This document shows, piece after piece, positions 24,100 through 34,473 of a stretch of 45,318 bases of DNA. The DNA is from Pleurotus djamor. Lineage: Eukaryota; Basidiomycota; Agaricomycetes; Agaricales; Pleurotaceae. The notes beneath the pieces were generated by a model. That model was not told the DNA's origin, did not search any database, and saw only the letters and a list, made by a program, of their open reading frames with translations. Within the stretch, counting starts at the first letter, position 1. Every line of letters starts with the position of its first letter. The stretch is taken from positions 1 through 45,318 of the forward strand of contig JAPEVF010000358.1 of the NCBI GenBank assembly GCA_029747585.1, in the 5' to 3' direction. Both the position numbers and the translations under genes were made by a program.

Positions 24100-24981
24100 G
24101 GAAAACGCAGCAAAATGTGGTTGGAAAAACGAGGATGAGGCTGCGGTCAAGATGCGGGCGAGCAGAAAACGCCCACCAATGTATAACAGAAGGATTAAAT
24201 ACATCAAGAAAATCAATGGGGCCTGAGAGCCGCCCGAATAACCTGCCAGCCATTATCATCTGAAAGAGGAAATCTCAAGCTATAAAAATACCGCTCGGGG
24301 TAGATGAGTAAGGCATCCATCTTTCGCCAAAGGATACGCAGCAGGAGGGAGAACATCCCACATTTCGTAGGAAATCGGCACAAAATTCCAGAGAATAATG
24401 CAGAGCCTTTAGCGTCCGCGTAAGTATGAAGATAGCGAGAACGCGCATCAGGAATGTTGAAAGCAGATCTGGTGAGAAAGAAACGGCGGACATGAGACGG
24501 GGTTCTGAGCAAATGAGGGAAAAAGCAAGATTGCGCCACTGCTCTGGCGACCACAGCAAATCATCTGGTCATAGTAGAGGGGGAGAACTGGATGAAAGAG
24601 GATGACACAGAAGACAGAACAATTCAGAAGAACATGAGAAGCACATGCGTACGTTGATGGAGAATAAGGGGATGACCCCACACCGAGGCAAGAAGGAAGA
24701 GCGCTGAGAATGTCCATGAAAGACACAAATGCCGAGAGATAGTAGGAAACCATATTCGCATCTCGGTAGACATCACGCGTCCTAGGCATGAATCTGATCC
24801 GGTCCCGCATCGACGTCACTCGGTTAGGGAGATGGAATATTCTGCAGAGTTAGTAATGTCTAGCCTCCGACAGATAGGACCTTGACCTCACGAGGAATTG
24901 GCACAAATAAAAAGCTCCGCGATTCATTGGGCATGCTACTCAGGAGTCTATAGGGTTTATCATGCCAAAGGTATATGATGT
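24100..24981. other. Intergenic region with a weak open frame
   Basis: A 123-codon frame on the minus strand (24448-24819) encodes hydrophobic stretches (YYLSAFVSFMDILSAL) and many Cys, with no recognisable family or supporting splice sites. It may be a decayed membrane-protein exon or chance. Nothing else is seen. Confidence 0.4.
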
Positions 24982-25641
24982 CTAATGTAGGTTGTATCCG
25001 ACAAGGCTACGACGGCCGATTATTTCACCAATCTAGAAATATGGAGTCAGAGGGGGCTGCGTGGATGGAAGAATGACCCACTTTGAAAATCGTGTAGGCC
25101 TCTACCGCGTAAATTCCCACTCGGGCAATTTCTCCGTTGCTTGCAATACCTCTCCAGTACGATACGCTTGAAGCCCGCGACCAGATGGTAGAATAAGCGT
25201 CTTTGATTGTAGCAGTGGATGTGGGAGGTTGCAGGCCTTCGGCGACGTAGACTTGCTTCAGCAGCTCGCGAGCGACCGAGATACGGTACAGAAGGGGTTG
25301 CTTGTACGCTAGAAAACACCGTCAGAACCAAGTTCGAAAGCAAGTTCTATTTCCTAATCAGGCGCAAACGCATCCCAGCACTCGCATGCGGACTGGTTGT
25401 TCATTTTCAAGTGGAATAACTCACAGCCAAGCATCTGTCCAACCTTTGCAGTCACTGGTTCGAGGACCTTCTTTGTGGTCTCCCAAACTTTTTCCGCATT
25501 CTTTTGCGCGGCGCTCAGCGCCTCCTGCGCCTTTTTGTCGGTGGACGAAGAGGCGAACCTGGCACCGTTGGCGTTGAGTCGGTATGAACGAGCGACGGGG
25601 CGCGCGACGACCTGTCTCAGCTGAGAGAATCCTGTCCGCAT
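24982..25641 (-). CDS. ATP20: Mitochondrial F1Fo ATP synthase subunit g
   Basis: Exons 25641-25425, 25308-25082 and 25032-24982 give 495 nt, 164 aa. Subunit g belongs to the membrane part of mitochondrial ATP synthase and helps form dimers that bend cristae. The N-terminus is Arg/Ser-rich and lacks acidic residues (QLRQVVARPVARSYRL), fitting a mitochondrial presequence. A charged helix follows (AQKNAEKVWETTKKVLEPV). The conserved C-terminal part contains ELLKQVYVAEGLQPP, then AYTIFKIGEIIGRRSLVGY, a single membrane helix with a glycine pattern. Length and order match the fungal family. Confidence 0.9.
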
Positions 25642-26889
25642 CGTGGAGGTAAAGAAATGAGGCCTGAGGAGTTGGTGGTTGCTGAAATTGTTTCCGGCGT
25701 GGAAAGGAATCCTCCGCTTTTCGCCGTTATCTAATCTTATCTAAGCGCCCTGGAAAAGGCCCAGTCCCCAAGCTCAAGTNTGGAANNTCAANNCGCCATN
25801 CAAGNTCGCCTTTGCTATTAGTTCGCCGGTATGTGAAGACCCTCCGTAATGTTCAGTGCTGTGGATCTGTAAAGCAAACATAATCACTGGGAAAACCAGT
25901 ACACACATATCTCTTTGCTTCTACATTGAACCTGGGCAACCGCTTTCAGCCCTCAGAAATGACACGCCAAACAACGGTTTCACGGGAAATGGTTATTCAG
26001 AAAGGACGGTCATGTTAACTCAGAACTGGTAAATTTTATGTTTTTACGCCGCTTGCTGAAGCATTTTCTGCCATCACCCTCGCGCAATTCTTTTGAAGTC
26101 TGGGCGGTGGTCGTTTTAGAGTATAACTCTATCGGTCCCCGAAGGATGGGTGGACCTGTTCATTCCCTCTGTTTCAGCGCCGGAATGGCGAACCCATGAT
26201 GCGGTGTCAAAGGACTTCCAGAATTCTCAATGATTCGCAGCAACATATCGTTGTCTTCTTTCTACCCACGCGCAACTCCATTAGACTGACAGACTCACGC
26301 CTAAGCGATGTCTCCCTCTGCTCTGAAAGAGGTTCTTGTCTCCTTACCACCTTGATAATTTGATAGCTGACACCTCTCTTGCTGATCTAGACCATGTGCT
26401 AGTATGATTGGGTCCTCCGGTCTCGGCAGTGTCACTGAGGTACATACCGAGCCTTCGTTCCCAGCTTTTAAGAATGGAGGCAGCTGACACAGCTATCGGT
26501 TCGATACATGGGTCTCTTAGACGCCCCAGTGTACGCATGCTGCAAGTCTGATGTGTACTTCGATCCAGAGGAGTCCTGCTGTCCAATGTCGTGGCCACCG
26601 TACGAGGGTCTCATGCCGGTGTCGTGTTGTCAGATACTCACATCTTTAAGAATTCTTTCGTACGGTTCTCCATGCGACCATATGACGATCATCGTCCACA
26701 CAGCCTTCCCATCGGTGAGTAAACACCAAAGAAGTTTGACGATTCGAATCTGATTGTTGATGCACAGTAATGGAAGCGTCATTGGCATCATCTGTCTGGC
26801 CTTTACACTTACTATGCGACACATGAAAGCATGCCTTCGCTCCGTACTTAAGAACCATGGATGGACGCTTTCTTTGACACCGAACTCCA
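25642..26889. other. Intergenic region with an ambiguous-base cluster
   Basis: Seven N bases fall between 25780 and 25805, so that short stretch is unreliable. No gene is supported. Open frames at 26344-26598 (-) and 26508-26753 (+) have no motif. The right end is the 5' flank of the next membrane-protein gene. Confidence 0.5.
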
Positions 26890-28826
26890 ATGAGCTCCCA
26901 ACTGCCCATCTTCCACCTCTTTGCTCAAGTAGTATGGCCAGTCTTATTAGGTGTGTTGGTGACCATCCGCTCCAACGTCGTTTCGTAGTCGTCGCCGCTG
27001 ATGACCCTCTAGGTGGTATGATAAACTGCCCGTGCGCCGCTTGGCTCTGTCATCCCTTCAGTATCCTCATCCTCCACGCAGACTGTATGGCTTGACAGTG
27101 GCTCAGACGATATGGTATCTGTATCACTACCCTGGTGATTCAGTTTACATGAAAACGTGGGTACGTGCCACCGCAAAGTCTCCTCGATCTACCACTTTCT
27201 GACTTCACACCAAGATTGTTGCACTCTTGTAAGCACTGCGGGTCGATTTCCTCCGTACAGATTGACGCATGGGAGCTTAGGGTTGTTGACAGCGCGCAGA
27301 CGATGAGCCTCCTAGAAGCCTCGCAAGAGGTATACCTGCGTGACAAAATTAGTTTTGCCTACTCTGGGTGAGCTCTCTGGAATGCCCCTTCTGTTATGGC
27401 TGATCCTGATGCTTTCCAAGTGGCCTATTGGTGTGTACCTCTCCATTCCCAGTGGTGATTCATGGAGTACATAACTTCGCCCCAGCTCGATCTATATGTC
27501 TCTGTATGTGTCTTACTCTGCCCCCTTCGCTGTCTCTCATTGTGTTCCATATTTCTCATAAGTGTATCACGGTTACCATGGTACAGGCGTGCGTCTCAAT
27601 CCTCCGTTATCCATCCTGTACTCTAAGCTCATCAGCAGTACCCAGCACCTTCACCTACCGCGTCTGGATACGTGAGCCACCTTTCACTATAGACTTATGT
27701 CTACGCTCCAGGCTTACCAGTGTCATTCTCAGTCAGCAAAAAGAATCGTATCGTGACATCCGTTCTTGTACGTTACCCATATTTCTATATACCCGTCGTC
27801 CCGTACCTCTAACGCGTTAGTTTGCCCAGGCGTCCCTCACATTTTGTCAATTCTGTGCGCGTCGATCTGTAATACAGTAGATCGCTCCTCTGACCCTCTC
27901 CCTTCCATTAGCGACTGGGATAGGTACACTTCTCGCTCGGTACCCAAGTCCGTCCTTTGTACTGAACTCAAATTTGCCCCAACAATAGGAATGTCGATCC
28001 TACAGTAAGTTTTTCCTCCGCTTCATAGTTCTCCAGTCTGGTTTCCCTTAAAATGACCTGACAGACAATTGGATGGAGACGTTAGCCGGCTTCATAGCCT
28101 CATTAGCAACGTGAGTTGAATTTGTCAATGCCTCATCTACCCCTCGTACCCGCTCTATCTCAGTGTTCTGAGCTATTCTTAGGCTTTCGGAACCGCAGAA
28201 TTCGGAAGTACGATCCTCTGCGATATACTCATCGCAGCCTCGATGGCGTACTATCTGAATCAGCGCCGTTCTGGTATCCGAAGGTCTGCTCTCCGTCGTA
28301 CCTGCCCAGTCCTTGATTGCTCATTCATGGACCTCATTCGTCTAGAACCGAGAACCTGCTTGATAAACTGATCATGTACGTTGTTGGGATAGGCTCGCTC
28401 ACCACGTTTGTTGGTCTTCTTCTAGTCACTTCCTGAGGTCACTTATGAAGTACATTTAGTGCTGTCGCCATGGTAGTTTTCGTGACTGTGCGTTGATTCC
28501 GCCATGTCGATGACCCGGCCTTCCCATGACCTGACCCATCCAGTGGCTAGCCATCCCAGACAAGCTCATATTCATGACGTTCCACGGAATCATATGCAAA
28601 CGTACGTCTTACCATCCAGTACTGTTTCTCATGGCTAAAGAGATTTGCGTCGTAGTTTATGTCAATTCATTACTCGTAACGTGCGTAAAGTTGTCTAGCT
28701 CCGGAATTCACTGACTCTTTTCGCCGTTCTAGGCTAAATTCTCGGCAGTCCCTGAGAACACCCCAAGGAACTACGTCAACATACTCAGGTGCTCGGATCC
28801 CAGTTTCGTATCGTACCCCGAGCTAA
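26890..28826 (+). CDS. DUF6534-type multi-pass membrane protein
   Basis: A gene of many tiny exons. Segments seen in order: MSSQLPIFHLFAQVVWPVLL (26890), YGLTVAQTIWYLYHYPGDS (about 27087), VVDSAQTMSLLEASQEVYL (27270 on), FTYRVW (27652), SVSKKNRIVTSVL (about 27726), CDILIAASMAYYLNQRR (28216 on), LLDKLIMYVVGIGSLTT (28357 on), WLAIPDKLIFMTFHGIICK (about 28545), YVNSLLVT and LNSRQSLR, then TAA at 28824. These are the signatures of the Agaricomycete DUF6534 family, predicted seven-helix membrane proteins of unknown role. I did not resolve every exon between 27370 and 28200, so integrity is probable but not proved. It is tail to tail with the next copy, 273 bp apart. Confidence 0.75.
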
Positions 28827-29099
28827 TCTTCATGCTAGAATCTATCGGACTGTCTGATCTAAGTACTAATGACTCTCGATTTACTAGTTAGTCACGGAGT
28901 TGTTAAACCTTTCCGCTTAGTCGCTTCATCGCGGAGCAATATCACGTCACAGACATTCAGTCCATCTTGGAACAGGGATGACAGGGGTACAGGAGTACTC
29001 TTAGAATTAACCATCTAGCTTGCCGAAGCCTCAGTATCCCTATTTAAATCGGAAAATCCAATGCATCCCCCATCTAACGGGTTTAGCACACGGTCCTTC

Positions 29100-30991
29100 T
29101 CAGATTCGAAGTGTTCTCTTACCTCCAGAGCGCGGGGAAAGGCCTTGTCTCAATGAACTTCGCGCGTTGAGCCTGAACGTGACTGAATTAAGTAGGTCCA
29201 GTGCCCGCTGACGATGGGCACATACATCACAAGCAACGAATTGACATAAACTGAAATATGAAAGTCAGATCAATCCGTGCTGCACTGAGAGTTGAGGTAG
29301 GTCGTACACTTGCAAATGATACCATGAAAAATCATGAAAGTGAGCCGATTTGGCACGGCAAGAAACTAAACAAGTGTCAGGACGTGCCGGGGAGCTACAC
29401 AGCTGACAATCAAGTAGAAAACAGCATGCACCGTCACAAAGGTTAGGATGGCTACGACTCTAAAGTCCAGAGATGTGAGCATTTGAATTCAAATGAGGGT
29501 TGATACCGACGTGGTGAGTAATCCTATGCCAACGACATATAGAATCAATCTTTCGAGTACGCCCTCAGTGCTAGTGAGACAGGATTAGATTCGGCAGGGA
29601 GAGACAATTCGGTAGGAAAAACCTTTTAATGCCATTGACGCCATTCCTCGCTTTGAAAAGATAGTACGCCAGAGAGGTTGCGATGAGTATGTCGCATAGA
29701 ACTGTACTTCCAAAATCTACAACCGCAACCGCCTACATATATATTCAAAGTAGAGCACAGGGCCGGAAGATTAGATCCGCTTACATTGGAGACGGGGCTG
29801 TGGAGCGCGTCGATGTCCCCACTTATCTGCCTATTTGTGCCCATCAGAAGCGGGTTCCTCCAGAACAGAGAGATGGTTTGCGTACTGAAGGACAGACACC
29901 CCTATGAAACGTGAGCGCAAGGGGGAAGTTCCTAGAGGGTATGCCCACCTATTCCAGCCACTTTTGTGAGGAACTCGACTCAGCATCAGTATTTGAGTCG
30001 AAGGATAGGAACTCACGAAATTGAAAGAAGGTAAGCAAAGCCTAGTGGACGGGTTATTAGGCCCATGGTGCGTGATTCATTGACAAATGGCAACGCACAA
30101 GCACGCAGGCGACTACCCAGTTCTTGCTAACTGTAGATCGTTGAGCCGAACGGAAAATAGATTGCAAAGTCAGATAGAAGTGCGATTTACATTTCCACAC
30201 CCGGTATGTGAATGCCCTGAAGTGATTCCGGCGCTGTAGCTGGGATCCTGAAGAAAACAAGACAACGTACACTTGGACGACGGTGACTATCACACACTTA
30301 GGAGGGCGGTGAGAAGTATAACAGAAGTAAAGACGTTACCCACTTACTGATAGATATAGATCGAGCTGAGAGCAGTGTTCGTAGATGAGTTGACAGTCTA
30401 AACAAAACGACTCTCAGCGAAGCAAGAGGCGTACAATGAGTCCCCTTTCGAAACGACGTTCAAGTGATCGTCAAGGAAGACACAGCGGAGAGAGCGTACG
30501 GGGAATAAGCGAAGCTAATCTTGTTGCGGAAGTATAGCTCCCATGATGCTTGGAGGAGGCTGGCAGTCTGCGCGGTGTCAAACACTCTGTCACCTCACGT
30601 GTTATTTCCCGTAGATCTCTTAAAGGATATTCATGCGTACAAAAGAACGATCAACTGGAATGGAGGGTCAGGACGTATAGAAATAATTTTTTGAGGGGTT
30701 CTTCAAAGCGACAAACCGATATCTTGAAGTAAGAACCGTCCTTCGGGTAGTGGGAGAGGCACCAGATCGTCTGAGCTGCTGTTAAGCCGTAAAGTCTAGA
30801 TTGACATTAAATTAATGCATTTTTATGGACGATAAAGGGGGAGAACGAACGCACGAGCAATTTATCAAGCCCGCTTGGTAGATATCAGTATAAAGTTAGA
30901 AAATCAGGTCAGACGTACGGGGCTTACACAGTAAGAGCGGCCAGCCAGCGTCGGCAAAGAACCTGTATATGGGAAGGTAATAAAGATCCAT
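29100..30991 (-). CDS. DUF6534-type multi-pass membrane protein
   Basis: The first exon starts at 30991 and reads MDLYYLPIYRFFADAGWPLLL. Next come LYGLTAAQTIWCLSHYPKDG (about 30790), VFDTAQTASLLQASWELYF (about 30580), FRAFTYRVW (about 30210), VLCDILIATSLAYYLFKARNG (about 29690), LERLILYVVGIGLLTT (about 29560), AVAILTFVTV, FLAVPNRLTFMIFHGIICK (about 29370), YVNSLLVM and LNARSSLRQG, ending at a TGA at 29100-29102. Gene order and exon pattern match the copies at 13024, 26890 and 40700. The first intron donor (CT followed by gtgtaa) is at the same place as in the 13024 copy. No inactivating lesion was noticed, but the loop between FTYRVW and CDILIA was not fully resolved. Confidence 0.72.
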
Positions 30992-31722
30992 CGTGGAGGT
31001 ATTCTGGTGGTAAGCGAATTGCTGTTCTTCATCCACTCGCCCGTCCTATATACTCTACACGCAGGCTCGGTTGGTGTTTGGAGCCGGAAGAGCGAGCGTG
31101 TGGTGACAAACTCCTGTAACCGTATAAATAACCATCTGAACCTACATTCGATTACATCGACAGCGACAATGAGTGGTCCAACTCACTGGGGTTAACTCAA
31201 AATGAGAAGAAGGCGTGCATGGTGCTCTCGGGACGTAAATAAAAGGTGAAGAATGAAGAATTGATGGACACAACGTGCGGGATGGCTACAGCGACGGTCA
31301 ACGGGGCGAGGGCTGTTTTCGAACTTGGGTTCTCGCCTTGAGGGTCGGATGTGGATGTTTCGAAGTTTTCGTGCCCGGGGAATCAGCGCCGTACTAGTTG
31401 CTAGATGCGGCTGTGTCCTCCATTTTGGCTCCATTTTTGTCAAAGGAAATGGAGGGGACGCGAACGGAGAACAAGACGTGTCGAGTTCACGTAGCTACGA
31501 AACGTTGTTCGGCGCATGATAGGAGCGCGCGAACTCGCAGCGTCGAGAAGGATCACCGTCCAGGAGCTTCAGACATGTTGCAAGCGCCCAGTGCAGTGTT
31601 TCTAGGAAGGAAATGAAAACGAACTTCGATCAAAGACTGTGACTGTGAGAATAAAGGCTCTCACGCTCAATATTTTCCAAGAGCCTGAAAGTTCGACACT
31701 TTTCTACTAGTACAAGTAATGA
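30992..31722. other. Intergenic region, no gene seen
   Basis: Upstream flank of the leftward membrane-protein gene and downstream flank of the DUF5648 gene. Short open frames only. Confidence 0.5.
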
Positions 31723-31844
31723 TCAAGCCACCATCAACCCAAGGATGCCCTCCCTCGTGTACCCAGAGTTGGCAATAGCAATCCTCACGTCCGCTTCAGA
31801 GCTTGTGTAGAAGTGATCCCCAAACTCGACGTTATACGCCGTTA
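31723..31844 (-). pseudogene. Out-of-frame last DUF5648 module
   Basis: In a frame shifted from the upstream CDS the DNA still encodes GDHFYTSSEADVRIAIANSG and GILGLMVA, followed by a TGA at 31723-31725. This is the expected C-terminal module and stop of the family. The junction with the open frame lies within about 15 bp of 31850. Confidence 0.75.
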
Positions 31845-32397
31845 TCAACTTCTCAAGGGCACGGTTCCACACCTTTGGTGCGGGAAGATATACCCTGCAA
31901 TCTTCTCGTATGTATACCCCATGGCAGCGACTGCGTTATCCCTCTCTGGCGCTGATACTGTGTACAAGTGATCTGAGAGTCCTTGATGGAACCTGTAGAG
32001 ACGGTAGACGGGGATTGTATCCGGCAGGGCGGTGGCGAAAACCTTTCCTGGCGAAACTTCTTGTTGATAGCCAGAGTTAGCGACGGCGTTGGCCATCTCG
32101 CTGGCATCGGTGGTATAGAAGTGGTCGCGGAGTCCAAGACTGTACGCTCGGAGAAACGGTAGCGCACTTGACGTGATCGCGCATGCTGGGTCCGGTTGAC
32201 ACAGTTCTTTGGGGAACGAAAGACACCACCACATTTTACGCCCGTGGTCCTAAAAGTTTAATGAATATACAGAGTCCCTCATCCGAGTCAATGGAAATGC
32301 TTACCCGAACACTCTGATCATCGTTGCCTTCGGACGCTGCAAATACCTGCAAGACGCAGGTCCAGAGAATCAACGCAGCCAAAGAAACCGTTTTCAT
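31845..32397 (-). CDS. Secreted DUF5648 repeat protein, truncated by frameshift
   Basis: Exon 1 (32397-32305) encodes a signal peptide (VSLAALILWTCVLQVFA) and exon 2 (32249-31845) two DUF5648 modules: ALPFLRAYSLGLRDHFYT, then PVYRLYRFHQGLSDHLYT and AGYIFPHQRCGTVPL. Exon 1 is 93 nt and ends in phase 0, exactly as in the homologue at 6585, so the two share ancestry and intron position. The frame stops right after CGTVPL, where the family continues with YRLY. A full further module is present downstream in another frame. The product is 165 aa with the last module missing. It may be a decaying gene, a recently shortened one, or a sequencing error. Confidence 0.75.
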
Positions 32398-33134
32398 TCT
32401 CTGAAGAATATGACTTGTAGTGAGTAACATCCGTGTATTCTCCTGAGAAAACTTACTGGCGTGCGTCTTTCTCCAGGCCGAGTAGCTGAAGCTGAATCCT
32501 GATGTTTCTTCTCGGTGCTTAAGTATCCTGGCTTACATTCAACCTTTCCTACGACGGTTCTGAATCTTCTGGTAACCAACTAGACGATGCAACACTTCTT
32601 CAGTGTGCTCTGGCGCGATGACGGCTCAGTTACGTTATTTCTGTCTGCGTTGCTCTTCTAGATGCATCATAACATCGCGCTTGACGACATAGACGCGGGG
32701 ACCACGCCATGATGAATAGAAGGGAGCCTCCCATATACGAAATTGAGCTAGACTTAGCATGGTTGACAATGGTTCAGAATCTCAGGTGTACGTACCACTC
32801 CTTTCCACTTTTGCGTACGGGCCCAACACCCTTGAACCCTGCAAGTCTCATTGCTGGATCTGCAGCTCTTAGTTAGGAAGAAATGGGCTATCATCGGCTT
32901 TAAATGGTGGTTATTAGCGATGGACTCCCTAGTGGAATGGACGACCTTATTACTGGGGTACAGTCCCCTTGGAAGCGAGTCCTAGATTTTGATGAAGCGA
33001 TGCTGTTGTTATTCGATGTTCTATCCACATAAATGAGTTCCTGTTGTACATGAAAGTCCTGCCTACTATTATACTCCACATAAGGGGTGAACTGGTGATA
33101 CGTTATTGATGAGGAATGAAGGAGACACGTCGAA
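32398..33134. other. Intergenic region, no gene seen
   Basis: 5' flank of the leftward DUF5648 gene and 3' flank of the F-box gene. A minus-strand frame overlapping the F-box 3' end (32900-33265) is not coding by composition. Confidence 0.5.
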
Positions 33135-34252
33135 TCAGGCGCGGAGGGAACCATAGGACGGAGGTCCCGACGACACGGCTTGTCGCCACCACTCGTCCCA
33201 GGTAGCAGACGATACTTCCACAAGCTTCGGAGGAGACCGAGCGGGGAGGTAACGTCCGTAGACATTGGCCTGTAGACGCTTGATATCGATCAGGCGGAGA
33301 GAAGGATGGTCGTCATAGAAGGTGTCGATGACATCGGCCTGGTTAGGCGATGGCTTGAACCCAGAGAGCCGAAGATACTGCAAACGCGGCGGCTGAAGAA
33401 GTGCGCTATAAACTTTGAATTCCTCCAACAATCCGACCTGTGTGACGGGTTAGTCAATGTCTAGGGAAGGGGCTTCAAACAAACCTTTCCCAAAGACAGC
33501 CAAAGGTACTCGAGACGCTCTAGCCAAGGAGACAGAGGAAGGACATCACTGGCAATACACGACAGCGACTGTAGTCGTCCTAAAGCCTCCTTAACGCCCG
33601 GATCAAAGATGGATTCACCCGACGTCGCGCTACCCAAGATAAGGTGCTCTACCATTCTCCCAGGTAGGACGCTGAAAGAAAACTTGGGTGGTGCCTCCAA
33701 AACGCGCAAGTTAGGTAGCGCATCTGGATGCAGCGAAACCTCCTCATCGAAAAGCGAAATAACTAGGTGCTCAAGGGATGTCTGCGACTCAAGGAACGCC
33801 ACAAACTGCTCTGGTCGTTTGAACCGGTTGTAGCTGGCGAAGTGCGTGAGTGCGAATGGATAAAAGACGGCCGAGTGCGTCGGGAAGTCGATATGAGGTT
33901 CCCAATGGTAGAGTAACTTGAGTCGACGCAGGTTACGGAGTCGAGAGAGGATATCGTCCAAGGAGGAAAACAATCCCTGCCCGTGGAGGGACGTCGTCGA
34001 CACTGACGTTGTCAACGAGTTTACGCATAACGCAAGACGTCCCTCTTCCACGGACAGCCGTTTGTGAAAGCCAGCACTTCGCATGCGGAAGACAGGACTG
34101 GGCATTCCGGGAAGTAAGACATGCTTGAAAAGCAAAGGCTCCACAAGAGCGCTGATAGGCCGTGATACTACAAGCAGAGTAATCAGTGTTCCTCGAGAGT
34201 CGACGAGCTCAAAGACGACACGAAGCACCTCAAGCGGGAGTGCTGTGCTCAT
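33135..34252 (-). CDS. F-box protein with leucine-rich region
   Basis: Exons 34252-33485 and 33437-33135 give 1071 nt, 356 aa. The start MSTALPLEVLRVVFELVDS is a standard F-box (LPxEVLxxI/V). The rest has irregular leucine-rich strands (LRRLKLLYHWE, LEHLVISLF, LEYLWLSLG, LQYLRLSGF) and ends with a WDEWWRQ motif, similar to WEPWW in the F-box pair at 9.3-12.3 kb. Predicted role is an SCF ubiquitin-ligase substrate adaptor. A mutated copy of its first ~40 codons lies at 40412-40533. It is in the same orientation as the BCAS3-domain gene, whose stop is 221 bp upstream of this start. Confidence 0.85.
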
Positions 34253-34473
34253 TGTCGTCGAGGTCAGCTAGAGATAAGGCGAGTTGACGTCATATGTTCT
34301 GGTTTGTGCTTATATTGATTTTTCTCACAGTCAGCTCTCCGTTCCCACAGTTTGGACGTCCCTGAATAACGGGGTACACATTACATTTCCTCCATAATAT
34401 AATATACACTTTCCATGTTAGATATAATGTACACTCTACCCAATTTCTCTAATAGCAAGAAGAGAGAGAAAAT

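Noticed and set aside
24448..24819. 123-codon hydrophobic, Cys-rich minus-strand frame
   Set aside because: Membrane-like composition but no recognisable family, no partner exons; left as unsupported.
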